Below are positions 1 to 6,081 of a stretch of DNA of 9,094 nucleotides, piece by piece. The stretch is taken from NCBI GenBank assembly GCA_913031095.1, contig CAJWGH010000027.1, positions 1 to 9,094 of the forward strand. The letters are read 5' to 3'. Within the stretch, counting starts at the first letter, position 1; each line of letters starts with the position of its first letter. The stretch is from an uncultured Chloroflexota bacterium (GTDB lineage: Bacteria > Chloroflexota > Dehalococcoidia > UBA3495). The notes beneath the pieces are model-generated. The model saw nothing but the letters and a program-made list of their open reading frames with translations. It was not told the DNA's origin and ran no database searches. Position numbers and translations under genes: made by a program.

Positions 1-507
1 GATGTTGGGGCCCGGGTCTCGTTTGGAGCGGTCGACGACACTGAGAGCCTGCGCGCTCTGGACATCCGAAAAGTATTTCGGGATGCAGGGATCGAAACCG
101 AACTCTCCCCTGATCCACTGCGGCTGCTATGGGAGAAGTTTGTTGTGCTGAGCGCTCTGGCCGGAATCACCAGCGCTGCTCAGACCAGACCCAAAGAACT
201 ACTCCAGTTTCCAGACGCCCGCAAGATGTTCTGTGATGCGATGGAAGAAGCGCTAGCTGTGGGCCTGGCTAAAGGAGTCGATCTGCCCGCAAACTTAGTT
301 CGAGAATCCTTGAAGTATATCGACGGTTTACCCGATTTCCAGAATTCCATGCACAGCGATTACGAGGCCGGACGGCCCACTGAGTTGGATGCACTGTCCG
401 GTGCGGTGATTCGACTGGGCAATCAGATTGGTGTGAAGACTCCCGTCCACGGCTACCTATATTCTGTGTTGCTGCCCCACAAAGACGGGGCCCGTGAGGA
501 GGGGTAA
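1..507 (+). CDS. panE: Ketopantoate reductase, C-terminal part (5' end outside window)
   Basis: This is the 3' end of a 2-dehydropantoate 2-reductase of the ApbA/PanE family. The enzyme makes NADPH-dependent pantoate for coenzyme A synthesis in the cytoplasm. The frame is open from base 1, so the N-terminal Rossmann domain lies upstream of the window; 168 residues and a TAA stop are visible. Seen: LWEKFVVLSALAG around visible residues 43-55, with Lys46 at the position of the family's catalytic lysine, and later the strongly conserved GRPTELDAL followed by GAV and GVKTPVHGYLYSVL, the ApbA C-terminal helical domain signature. An internal GTG at 145 could be mistaken for a start, but conserved sequence runs through it, so it is not one. 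The family also holds broader ketopantoate-reductase-like enzymes, so the exact substrate is inferred. A strong hairpin follows the stop. Confidence 0.87.
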   Translation, partial: DVGARVSFGAVDDTESLRALDIRKVFRDAGIETELSPDPLRLLWEKFVVLSALAGITSAAQTRPKELLQFPDARKMFCDAMEEALAVGLAKGVDLPANLVRESLKYIDGLPDFQNSMHSDYEAGRPTELDALSGAVIRLGNQIGVKTPVHGYLYSVLLPHKDGAREEG

Positions 508-523
508 CCGCCGCGTATATAAC

Positions 524-556
524 CTTGGAGGCCGTTGGTGTGCAACGGCCTCCAAG
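524..556 (+). terminator. 14-bp perfect hairpin after panE (possible terminator)
   Basis: CTTGGAGGCCGTTG (524-537) pairs perfectly with its reverse complement at 543-556 around a 5-base loop (GTGTG). The hairpin begins 16 bases after the panE stop, where a transcription terminator is expected. There is no T-run on either side, so it does not meet the full intrinsic-terminator pattern. It may terminate weakly, need a factor, or simply protect the mRNA 3' end. Confidence 0.5.
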
Positions 557-671
557 TTAGAGTGCTCACTCACGGCAATGACTCCGCCTTCGACCTGATC
601 CTCCTTCGCAAAAAACGCCGCTCCGCTACCGTCATCTTTTAATTTAAGACCTGATGGAAGTTTTAAGCTGA

Positions 672-700
672 TTCCAAACAGGGCGATACCAGCCTATAAT
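672..700 (+). promoter_or_regulatory. Sigma70-type promoter for hisS
   Basis: A perfect TATAAT sits at 695-700 with a 17-base spacer to a weak -35-like TTCCAA at 672-677 (3 of 6 consensus bases). Transcription would start near 707, giving a leader of about 25 bases that contains the hisS ribosome binding site. The surrounding 640-700 stretch is more AT-rich than its neighbours, as is usual for a promoter. The leader is too short to hold a T-box or riboswitch. Confidence 0.55.
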
Positions 701-732
701 GGTACCTTGCACAGTCGATTTCGGAGTTACTC

Positions 733-2001
733 GTGACCTCATTTCAAGCGCCCCGCGGCACCGCAGACCACCTACCGGAAGAACAAAAATACTGGCGATA
801 TATCGAGTTCAAGGCCACAGGCGTAGCCGCCCGGTTCGGCTTCGGCCGAATCGACACGCCGGCGTTCGAGGATTCCAACCTATTCATCCGGTCAGTGGGT
901 GAAGGGACCGACATCGTCGAGAAAGAAATGTATACCTTCGATGACCGCGGAGGCGACAGCATCACCCTGCGTCCCGAAGGCACCGCCCCCGTCTGCCGGG
1001 CTTACCTGGAACATGGGATGCACAACCTGCCCCAGCCCGTGCGGATGTACTATTTCTGCCCGGTATTCCGCTACGAACGCCCTCAGGCTGGGCGATTCCG
1101 CCAGCACCACCAGTTTGGCGTTGAAGTGCTTGGCGACGCAGACCCTTCGGTAGACGCCGAGGTCATAGAGGTCGCCTGGGAGCTCATGATTGGACTGGGT
1201 CTGAGTGAGATTAATCTGCTGATCAACAGTGTCGGCGACTCCCAATGCCGGCCGGCCTACGTGGCCAAGTTGAAGAAGTATTACTCCCGCCACCAGGCTA
1301 GCCTGTGCCCCGACTGCAAAGCCCGGCTGGAGCGCAACCCACTTCGACTGCTAGATTGCAAGGTCGCTGCTTGCCATGCCTTAGGTAATGACGCGCCCAG
1401 GTCGGCCGAGAACCTATGCGAGGAATGCAGTGAGCACTGGGCCAAGCTAATGAGCTATTTGGACACCATGCAGCTGCCCTATCAGATTGACCACCGTCTG
1501 GTGCGTGGGCTTGACTATTACACGCGCACAGTCTTCGAAGTGCAACCGGTGGATGGTGGAGGACAGTCGACCATCTGCGGCGGCGGGCGCTACGACGGTT
1601 TAATAGCTGAACTGGGCGGACGAGAGACCCCCGGTATAGGTTTTGCCACCGGTCTGGAAAGGCTAACGTTGAACCTGAAACGCAGCGAGGTCCAGGTCCC
1701 GGACATTCCCTCACCCAAATATCTGGTGGCCAATGTGGGCGACAGCGCCCGCAACGCGGCCCTGGAATTGTCGGTTAGCCTGCGCCGAGCCGGAGTTGGG
1801 GCAATCTTAAGCAGCGGCTCGAGGGGGCTTCGTGGTCAGATGCGCCAGGCCAACGCCTTGGAGATACCGTATGCCCTGATTCTAGGCGATGATGAGATTG
1901 AGAAGGGCGAGGTGGTTGTCAGGGACATGGAGTCCTCAGTACAGGAGAGCAAACCCCTGGCCGAGTTCATGGAAGAAGTGAGCAAGAGTATCGAAAACTA
2001 G
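733..2001 (+). CDS. hisS: Histidyl-tRNA synthetase (HisRS)
   Basis: HisS is the class II aminoacyl-tRNA synthetase that joins histidine to tRNA-His using ATP, in the cytoplasm, as a homodimer. The 422-residue length is normal. Visible motifs: N-terminal PRGTADHLP (7-15); motif 2 region FRYERPQAGRFRQ (112-124), carrying the ATP-binding arginines; the HisRS-specific LVRGLDYYT (256-264); GGGRYDGL (283-290); and motif 3 GIGFATGLERL (301-311). The last ~95 residues (YLVANVGDSAR onward) form the anticodon-binding domain. The start is GTG 733, with GGAG at 723-726 six bases upstream, and the protein begins exactly where the family usually does. An insertion-domain Cys set (CPDC 192-195, C209, C214, CEEC 229-232) looks like a possible metal site. 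The next gene follows after 43 bases and is probably co-transcribed. A clear TATAAT lies upstream. Confidence 0.97.
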   Translation: MTSFQAPRGTADHLPEEQKYWRYIEFKATGVAARFGFGRIDTPAFEDSNLFIRSVGEGTDIVEKEMYTFDDRGGDSITLRPEGTAPVCRAYLEHGMHNLPQPVRMYYFCPVFRYERPQAGRFRQHHQFGVEVLGDADPSVDAEVIEVAWELMIGLGLSEINLLINSVGDSQCRPAYVAKLKKYYSRHQASLCPDCKARLERNPLRLLDCKVAACHALGNDAPRSAENLCEECSEHWAKLMSYLDTMQLPYQIDHRLVRGLDYYTRTVFEVQPVDGGGQSTICGGGRYDGLIAELGGRETPGIGFATGLERLTLNLKRSEVQVPDIPSPKYLVANVGDSARNAALELSVSLRRAGVGAILSSGSRGLRGQMRQANALEIPYALILGDDEIEKGEVVVRDMESSVQESKPLAEFMEEVSKSIEN

Positions 2002-2044
2002 ACTCGGCCCTGTTGGCTGAACGGACTCACTTGGGGAAGTTGGG

Positions 2045-2779
2045 ATGATGGGTATGAAGCAGTTGGTCGTGGCGTTCCTGCCTCTAACACTTTTGGTATT
2101 GGCCTGCGGCGAAGCTGGTCACGTTCAAACTCCATTGCCGGCTGCAATGGAAGCCACTGTTCGGGCCGTAGCCGCCGAGACCCAGACCAAAAGTGTGACC
2201 GTCGCCGAGCCAAATCTCGAAAGGACCATCACCGCCCGGGTACAAGCCACGGTTCATGCACTTCTCGCCGCCACCCCCATACCGTCACCCACGCCGACCG
2301 AGGGAATTCCTACTCCCATTCCAATACCAACCATATTCACAACAATCACGGGAGGCGCATTCAACACGGCCCCTGCTCCTATACAAACTAGAACACCTTT
2401 GCCAACACCCATCGCCACAGTCACCCCCCGTCCGACCCAATTGGCACAATGCTCCCTTGCTGCCGATGGCACGGTGATTACCGCTTGGGTGAACGGAATC
2501 CAGGCAGCCTCTGCTACCGTATCTTCCGGCCGTTACTTCCTGCTGGTTGAGCAGGCTAGCAGCACGTCGTTCACCGGTCAGATGGTCACCTTCAAAGTGG
2601 GTGATTCTGAAGCCAAACAAACCGTCCAATGGACACAGGGAGGAGCTACTGAACTTATCTTAAGCGCACTGGGTGATGGCTTAAGCAACTTCAATGCCTC
2701 TGGCCTGGCTGGCGGGCCACTGGCCCAACCCCTGCCCCCTCATGTAGTCCTAGGAACAGTTTTCGTTGGCCATTGTTGA
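2045..2779 (+). CDS. Secreted Pro/Thr-rich lipoprotein with a beta-sandwich-like domain, function unknown
   Basis: No specific function is recognised. Residues 1-20 form a signal peptide (Lys5, then a hydrophobic core) ending in a lipobox-like VLAC with Cys21, so the mature protein is probably lipid-anchored outside the membrane. Residues ~33-77 hold two related helical segments, MEATVRAVAAETQ and VQATVHALLAATP, followed by a Pro/Thr-rich stalk (78-132). A compact domain of about 136-215 then has the pattern DGTVITAWVNG, SGRYFLLV, VTFKVG, TVQW, GG, LILSA. I associate this with small beta-sandwich modules repeated in Chloroflexota surface proteins. The C-terminus, LPPHVVLGTVFVGHC, resembles the first strand of such a module. 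The start is ATG 2045, with GGGGAAG at 2033-2039; ATG 2048 is almost as good and does not affect the lipobox. It lies 43 bases after hisS with no visible promoter between. Confidence 0.8.
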   Translation: MMGMKQLVVAFLPLTLLVLACGEAGHVQTPLPAAMEATVRAVAAETQTKSVTVAEPNLERTITARVQATVHALLAATPIPSPTPTEGIPTPIPIPTIFTTITGGAFNTAPAPIQTRTPLPTPIATVTPRPTQLAQCSLAADGTVITAWVNGIQAASATVSSGRYFLLVEQASSTSFTGQMVTFKVGDSEAKQTVQWTQGGATELILSALGDGLSNFNASGLAGGPLAQPLPPHVVLGTVFVGHC

Positions 2780-2813
2780 CCTCTCGCCGTTGATCCTCCG
2801 TGACATTTCCCTG

Positions 2814-2857
2814 TTGACCTTCATGGTCTGAAATTAGAACATATGTCCGTAACATAT
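2814..2857 (+). promoter_or_regulatory. Possible promoter/operator region before the small ORF
   Basis: TTGACC at 2814-2819 matches the -35 consensus in 5 of 6 bases. The best -10 candidate is TAGAAC at 2835-2840 (4 of 6), but its 15-base spacer is short. Overlapping and following it is an imperfect tandem repeat, AACATATGTCCG (2838-2849) and AACATATTCCGG (2851-2862), plus the palindrome ACATATGT (2839-2846). This arrangement could be a regulator site on a weak promoter for the gene at 2928. The evidence is sequence pattern only. Confidence 0.25.
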
Positions 2858-2927
2858 TCCGGCGGCGTCTCGCAGTAGTTGTATCTCTCGACTGGACGAC
2901 CGCAGGCAATCGGAGGACGACGCTAAC

Positions 2928-3134
2928 ATGAAAATCTTTTACCGAGGCTATTTCATAGACGAAGAGATCCGGTCCATCAGCTATTCGGTATACGGCCAGC
3001 GGCCGGAGCGCTCCGAGCTAACCATAAAGAGCACCTCCCGTGAAGCCATGGAATGGATCGATGGCGAAGTTAGACGGAATACCATCCTCTCGGCAACAAT
3101 GACACCGGCATCAGCTATACATCAAGCAGCATAA
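2928..3134 (+). CDS. Small hypothetical protein, 68 aa
   Basis: This is a short ORF that I do not recognise by family. It starts at ATG 2928 with GGAGGA at 2912-2917, ten bases upstream, a good if slightly distant ribosome binding site. The protein opens MKIFYRGYFIDEEIRS, continues with an alternating polar/hydrophobic stretch (SISYSVYG, SELTIKST), and then has SREAMEWIDGEV. The aromatic-rich first strand plus a 'S.(E)EA..WID' helix recalls many small bacterial proteins of unknown function, so it looks like a compact alpha/beta fold and probably a real gene. The last ~15 residues (ILSATMTPASAIHQAA) look unstructured. There is no signal peptide or membrane segment. It stands alone between the lipoprotein and the cyclase gene; the hairpin terminator at 3232-3270 could end its transcript. 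Confidence 0.6.
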   Translation: MKIFYRGYFIDEEIRSISYSVYGQRPERSELTIKSTSREAMEWIDGEVRRNTILSATMTPASAIHQAA

Positions 3135-3162
3135 TCAAGAATAATACCCGGTTGCCTAGGAA

Positions 3163-3238
3163 TCTCTTTGGCGGGAGAATGTGCGGAGGCGGATAATCTT
3201 AAGGAGGCTCGTTGAATGGCGACCCAACCACAAAGAGA
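3163..3238 (+). promoter_or_regulatory. Possible antiterminator pairing upstream of the cyclase terminator hairpin
   Basis: TCTCTTTG at 3163-3170 is the exact reverse complement of CAAAGAGA at 3231-3238, the base of the left arm of the terminator stem at 3232-3268. Pairing of the two would compete with that stem and would enclose the Shine-Dalgarno and ATG of the cyclase gene. Eight base pairs is a short match. It is a testable hypothesis, not an established element, and it holds only if the transcript starts upstream of 3163. Confidence 0.2.
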
Positions 3239-3953
3239 AGGACCCGCCGGTTGCGGGTCCTTCTCTTTTTCTAGAGTTGTAGACTTAAGTTGGCCCATCC
3301 GGCCTGGCATTCCACGATGGCCGGGCGACCCCAACGTGGAATTTGAAACCGTAGCAGATCTCGAGACAGATGGCTATTTCCTACGCCGGTTCTCCATGGG
3401 GGAGCATTCCGGAACTCATCTGAGCTCCCCGGCTGGATTCCATGCTAGCGCGCCCGGTCACGAAGGATTCTCCCCTCAAGACCTCGTCAGACCGGGAATC
3501 GTCATTGATATTTCCGGCCAGGCAAAGGCCGACCCGGATTACACTCTTACCATAAATGACGTTCTGGACTGGGAATCTGACTACGGCCCAGTACCTCGGG
3601 GTTGTATCGTTATACTCCGTACCGGCTGGCAGGCAAAGTGGAATGATCCCTTCGCCTACCTCGGCGGAGACACCGCTGACCAACTACACTTCCCAGGTTT
3701 CGGTCGGGATACCGTGCAGTTATTGATTGAAGGCCGAAGCGTAGCCGGCCTCGGCACGGACACTGCGGGTATCGAGCCTGGCAGCGACACCGATTTCTCT
3801 GTGAGCCGGATGGCCTTAGAAAGCCGCTTGATCGTGCTTGAAAACATGACCGCCCTTGACCAACTGCCCGCCTCGGGCTTTCTGCTAGTGGTCGGACTCC
3901 TACGGCTTGAGGGCGGCGGCGGTCCCACGGCGATTACGGCCCTAGTCCCGTAA
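3216..3953 (+). CDS. Cyclase-family (kynurenine formamidase-like) metal-dependent hydrolase
   Basis: This is a 245-residue member of the 'putative cyclase' family, which includes kynurenine formamidase, isatin hydrolase and related metal-dependent amide or ring hydrolases. The substrate cannot be told here. Seen: VDLSWPIRPGIPRWPGDP (22-39), the typical family N-terminus; the metal-binding motif region EHSGTHLSSPAGFH (63-76), with His64, His68 and His76; LHFPGFG (157-163); GTDTAGIEPGS (180-190); and VLENMTALDQLP (207-218), with Glu209 at the family's catalytic-acid position. Where most members read H.GTH.D.P.H, this protein has Ser70 for the Asp and an extra residue before the last His. The start is ATG 3216, with AAGGAGG at 3201-3207 and a TGA directly upstream in frame; no ATG, GTG or TTG lies between it and the conserved region. 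Codons 6-18 contain a perfect terminator hairpin. It converges on the next gene with a 6-base gap. Confidence 0.9.
   Translation: MATQPQREGPAGCGSFSFSRVVDLSWPIRPGIPRWPGDPNVEFETVADLETDGYFLRRFSMGEHSGTHLSSPAGFHASAPGHEGFSPQDLVRPGIVIDISGQAKADPDYTLTINDVLDWESDYGPVPRGCIVILRTGWQAKWNDPFAYLGGDTADQLHFPGFGRDTVQLLIEGRSVAGLGTDTAGIEPGSDTDFSVSRMALESRLIVLENMTALDQLPASGFLLVVGLLRLEGGGGPTAITALVP
3232..3270 (+). terminator. Canonical intrinsic terminator inside the cyclase 5' coding region
   Basis: AAAGAGAAGGACCCGC (3232-3247) pairs perfectly over 16 bp with 3253-3268 around the loop CGGTT. The right arm ends in a T-run (TTTTT, 3266-3270). The GC-rich top, AT base and T-run make this the best terminator in the window for the plus strand. 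It begins only 14 bases after the end of the ATG of the cyclase gene, so it would either attenuate that gene or end the transcript of the small ORF at 2928-3134. Confidence 0.8.
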
Positions 3954-3959
3954 ATAGAC

Positions 3960-4358
3960 CTATACGACGGCTGCAATTCCAGCCGCAGCGCAGTCTTCGT
4001 CTTCCTGGCTAGTCCCGCCGCCGACTCCGACGGCTCCGTCAACAACTCCATTGCGGCGAACGGGCAATCCACCCTGACTGGGGATGCCGTGGCCGCCCTC
4101 GGCCGCAAGAATGCCTTTCATAATCGGCGATTCTGACCGCTCTTGTAGCTCGCCGCTGCTGCGGCCGAACGCAGCCGAGGCAACCGCCTTGCCTTGGGAC
4201 CCATAAGCGCCGCCCCAGATCGCGCCGTCCATGCGGTTGAACGCCAGTAATCGCCCGCCGGCATCGACTACTGCAACGTTGATCTTGATATCTAGTTCTT
4301 TGGCTTTGGCTATTGCGCCCGCTACCATCTCATTGGCTTCATCTAGTGTTATGGCCAT
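3960..4358 (-). CDS. HbpS/GlcG-family (DUF336) protein
   Basis: This is a 132-residue protein of the HbpS/GlcG family, small alpha/beta proteins named for a heme-binding sensor accessory protein and a gene of the glycolate locus. Many members have no known role. Seen: MAITLDEANEMV at the N-terminus, VAVVDAGGRLLAFNRMDGA (about residues 28-46), a conserved GKAVASAAFG segment, then GGLPV and VGVGGGTSQEDEDCAAAG near the C-terminus, all in family order and at full length. There is no signal peptide, so it is probably cytoplasmic, unlike secreted HbpS. I chose ATG 4358 because GGAGGG lies four to five bases upstream of it. The upstream in-frame ATG 4370 has no such site and itself overlaps this Shine-Dalgarno. 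The stop is 6 bases from the cyclase stop, tail to tail, so the two are not co-transcribed. Confidence 0.88.
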   Translation of the reverse strand: MAITLDEANEMVAGAIAKAKELDIKINVAVVDAGGRLLAFNRMDGAIWGGAYGSQGKAVASAAFGRSSGELQERSESPIMKGILAAEGGHGIPSQGGLPVRRNGVVDGAVGVGGGTSQEDEDCAAAGIAAVV

Positions 4359-4387
4359 GATTCCCTCCATCTTTAAAGAATACGGCC

Positions 4388-4416
4388 ATTCTATCGCAAG
4401 CTGCCAACTGCGCCAA
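4388..4416 (-). promoter_or_regulatory. Promoter for the HbpS-like gene
   Basis: On the minus strand, TTGGCG (plus positions 4411-4416, 4 of 6 -35 bases) is followed after exactly 17 bases by TAGAAT (4388-4393, 5 of 6 -10 bases). Transcription would start near 4381, about 22 bases before the chosen ATG. This lies in the divergent region shared with hisF. Confidence 0.42.
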
Positions 4417-4449
4417 TAAGGTAATTTACCCAGCCTAACCTAGGCACGG

Positions 4450-4458
4450 TGTTATACT
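4450..4458 (+). promoter_or_regulatory. Extended -10 promoter for the hisF operon
   Basis: TGTTATACT at 4450-4458 fits an extended -10 element (TGn followed by TATACT, 5 of 6 consensus). No well-spaced -35 is visible, which is common with extended -10 promoters. The start would be near 4465, leaving a leader of about 33 bases before the hisF GTG. No leader peptide rich in histidine and no attenuator hairpin fits in this space. Confidence 0.4.
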
Positions 4459-4497
4459 TCTAACACGACCCATAAATCCTTGGAGTTTCATCCTACT

Positions 4498-5313
<816 letters not shown>

Positions 5314-5333
5314 TCGGATATAGGTAGCGATCG

Positions 5334-6041
5334 ATGCCCAGAATCACCACTGTGATCTTCGACATGTACGAAACTCTGGTTCACAATCCTCACGGAATGG
5401 GGAAGAGTAGTTTCGCCAAGATTATCGAACAACAGGGTCTCAACACCACTGTCGACGAACTGTGGAACAACTGGACCCCTGCTGAAGCAGAATTCCAGAA
5501 GACCCGTTTGAATCCCGATCTGCCTTTCCAAAGCTACTTCAGCGCCTGGAAGAATGGATTCGAGCTTTCTTTCTTAACGCTGGGTCTGGAGGGCAATTCC
5601 CAGGCCGCAACCGAGCAGTTCTTCCGGGACGTATCCCAAAGAGCACCCTACCCAGAGACCAACGACGCGATAGCCGAGGTCCAGAAGCGTTGGAACACTG
5701 CCATTTTGTCCAACGCCGATGACGGGTTCTTATTACCAAACCTGAAGCTTTTGGAAGTGGGGTTTGAAACGGTGCTCACATCGGAGCAGGCTCAGATCTA
5801 CAAGCCGCGACCTGAATTATTTCAGTTGATTCTAACTCAATTGGGCGTCACTCCAGATGAAGCTGCCTACGTGGGCGACCGGCAGTTGGAGGACGTCTTG
5901 GGCCCGACCGACGCCGGCATGCACCCAGTGTGGATCAACCGGAACAACGCGCCCTTAAACCCAAACCTTCCGAGACCGACCCATCAGATATCCAATCTCT
6001 TGGAATTACCCAAACTTTTGGCCAACGGACTGGCCGCTTAG
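5334..6041 (+). CDS. HAD-superfamily hydrolase between hisF and hisIE
   Basis: This is a 235-residue haloacid dehalogenase-like hydrolase with a helical cap inserted after motif I (about 17-105), i.e. subfamily I. Motif I is FDMYETL (9-15), with nucleophile Asp10. Motif II is LSNADD (Ser126), motif III is Lys157 in YKPRPELF, and motif IV is VGDRQLED (180-187) with Asp182 and Asp187. The second motif-I Asp of phosphatases (D.D) is replaced by Tyr12, as in 2-haloacid dehalogenases (D.Y), yet motif IV is phosphatase-like GD....D. The start is ATG 5334, 20 bases after the hisF stop, with only a weak GGTAG upstream, suggesting translation from the hisF message. Its position in a his operon suggests a pathway role such as histidinol-phosphate phosphatase, but that is inference from context. 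A dehalogenase or housekeeping phosphatase is equally possible. Confidence 0.88.
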   Translation: MPRITTVIFDMYETLVHNPHGMGKSSFAKIIEQQGLNTTVDELWNNWTPAEAEFQKTRLNPDLPFQSYFSAWKNGFELSFLTLGLEGNSQAATEQFFRDVSQRAPYPETNDAIAEVQKRWNTAILSNADDGFLLPNLKLLEVGFETVLTSEQAQIYKPRPELFQLILTQLGVTPDEAAYVGDRQLEDVLGPTDAGMHPVWINRNNAPLNPNLPRPTHQISNLLELPKLLANGLAA

Positions 6042-6081
6042 CCAATAATCTATAACTGCCATTATAAATAAAAGGCGAAAT

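Noticed and set aside
538..642. Short plus-strand frame from GTG 538 ending at TAA 640-642.
   Set aside because: It is only 34 codons, overlaps the hairpin at 524-556, and has no Shine-Dalgarno.
460..693. A 78-codon stop-free minus-strand frame across the panE 3' end and the gap before hisS; the translation looks partly protein-like (GLKLKDDGSGAAFFAKEDQ).
   Set aside because: It has no ATG or ribosome binding site and overlaps the clear C-terminus of panE on the other strand. The stretch contains a hairpin and the hisS promoter. Best explained as a chance open frame.
508..732. T-box leader for hisS (TGGTACC near 700 resembles part of the T-box core).
   Set aside because: The match is only seven bases, lies next to the -10 element, and no terminator or specifier structure follows it before the start.
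3168..3197. Promoter TTGGCG - 18 bases - GATAAT just before the cyclase gene.
   Set aside because: Its start would fall at about 3204, inside the Shine-Dalgarno of the cyclase gene, which would destroy the ribosome binding site.
3968..3985. CGGCTG/CAGCCG inverted repeat at the end of the HbpS-like gene as a shared terminator for the convergent pair.
   Set aside because: It lies within coding sequence, has a 6-bp stem and no T-run on either strand.
4480..4497. Upstream TTG start for hisF.
   Set aside because: It has no Shine-Dalgarno upstream. GTG 4498 places catalytic aspartates at positions 11 and 130 and gives the standard [12 protein letters not shown] start.
6038..6068. Promoter with TATAAA (6063-6068) before hisIE.
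   Set aside because: No acceptable -35 at 16-18 bases, and the transcription start would fall in the hisIE ribosome binding site. Read-through from hisF is simpler.
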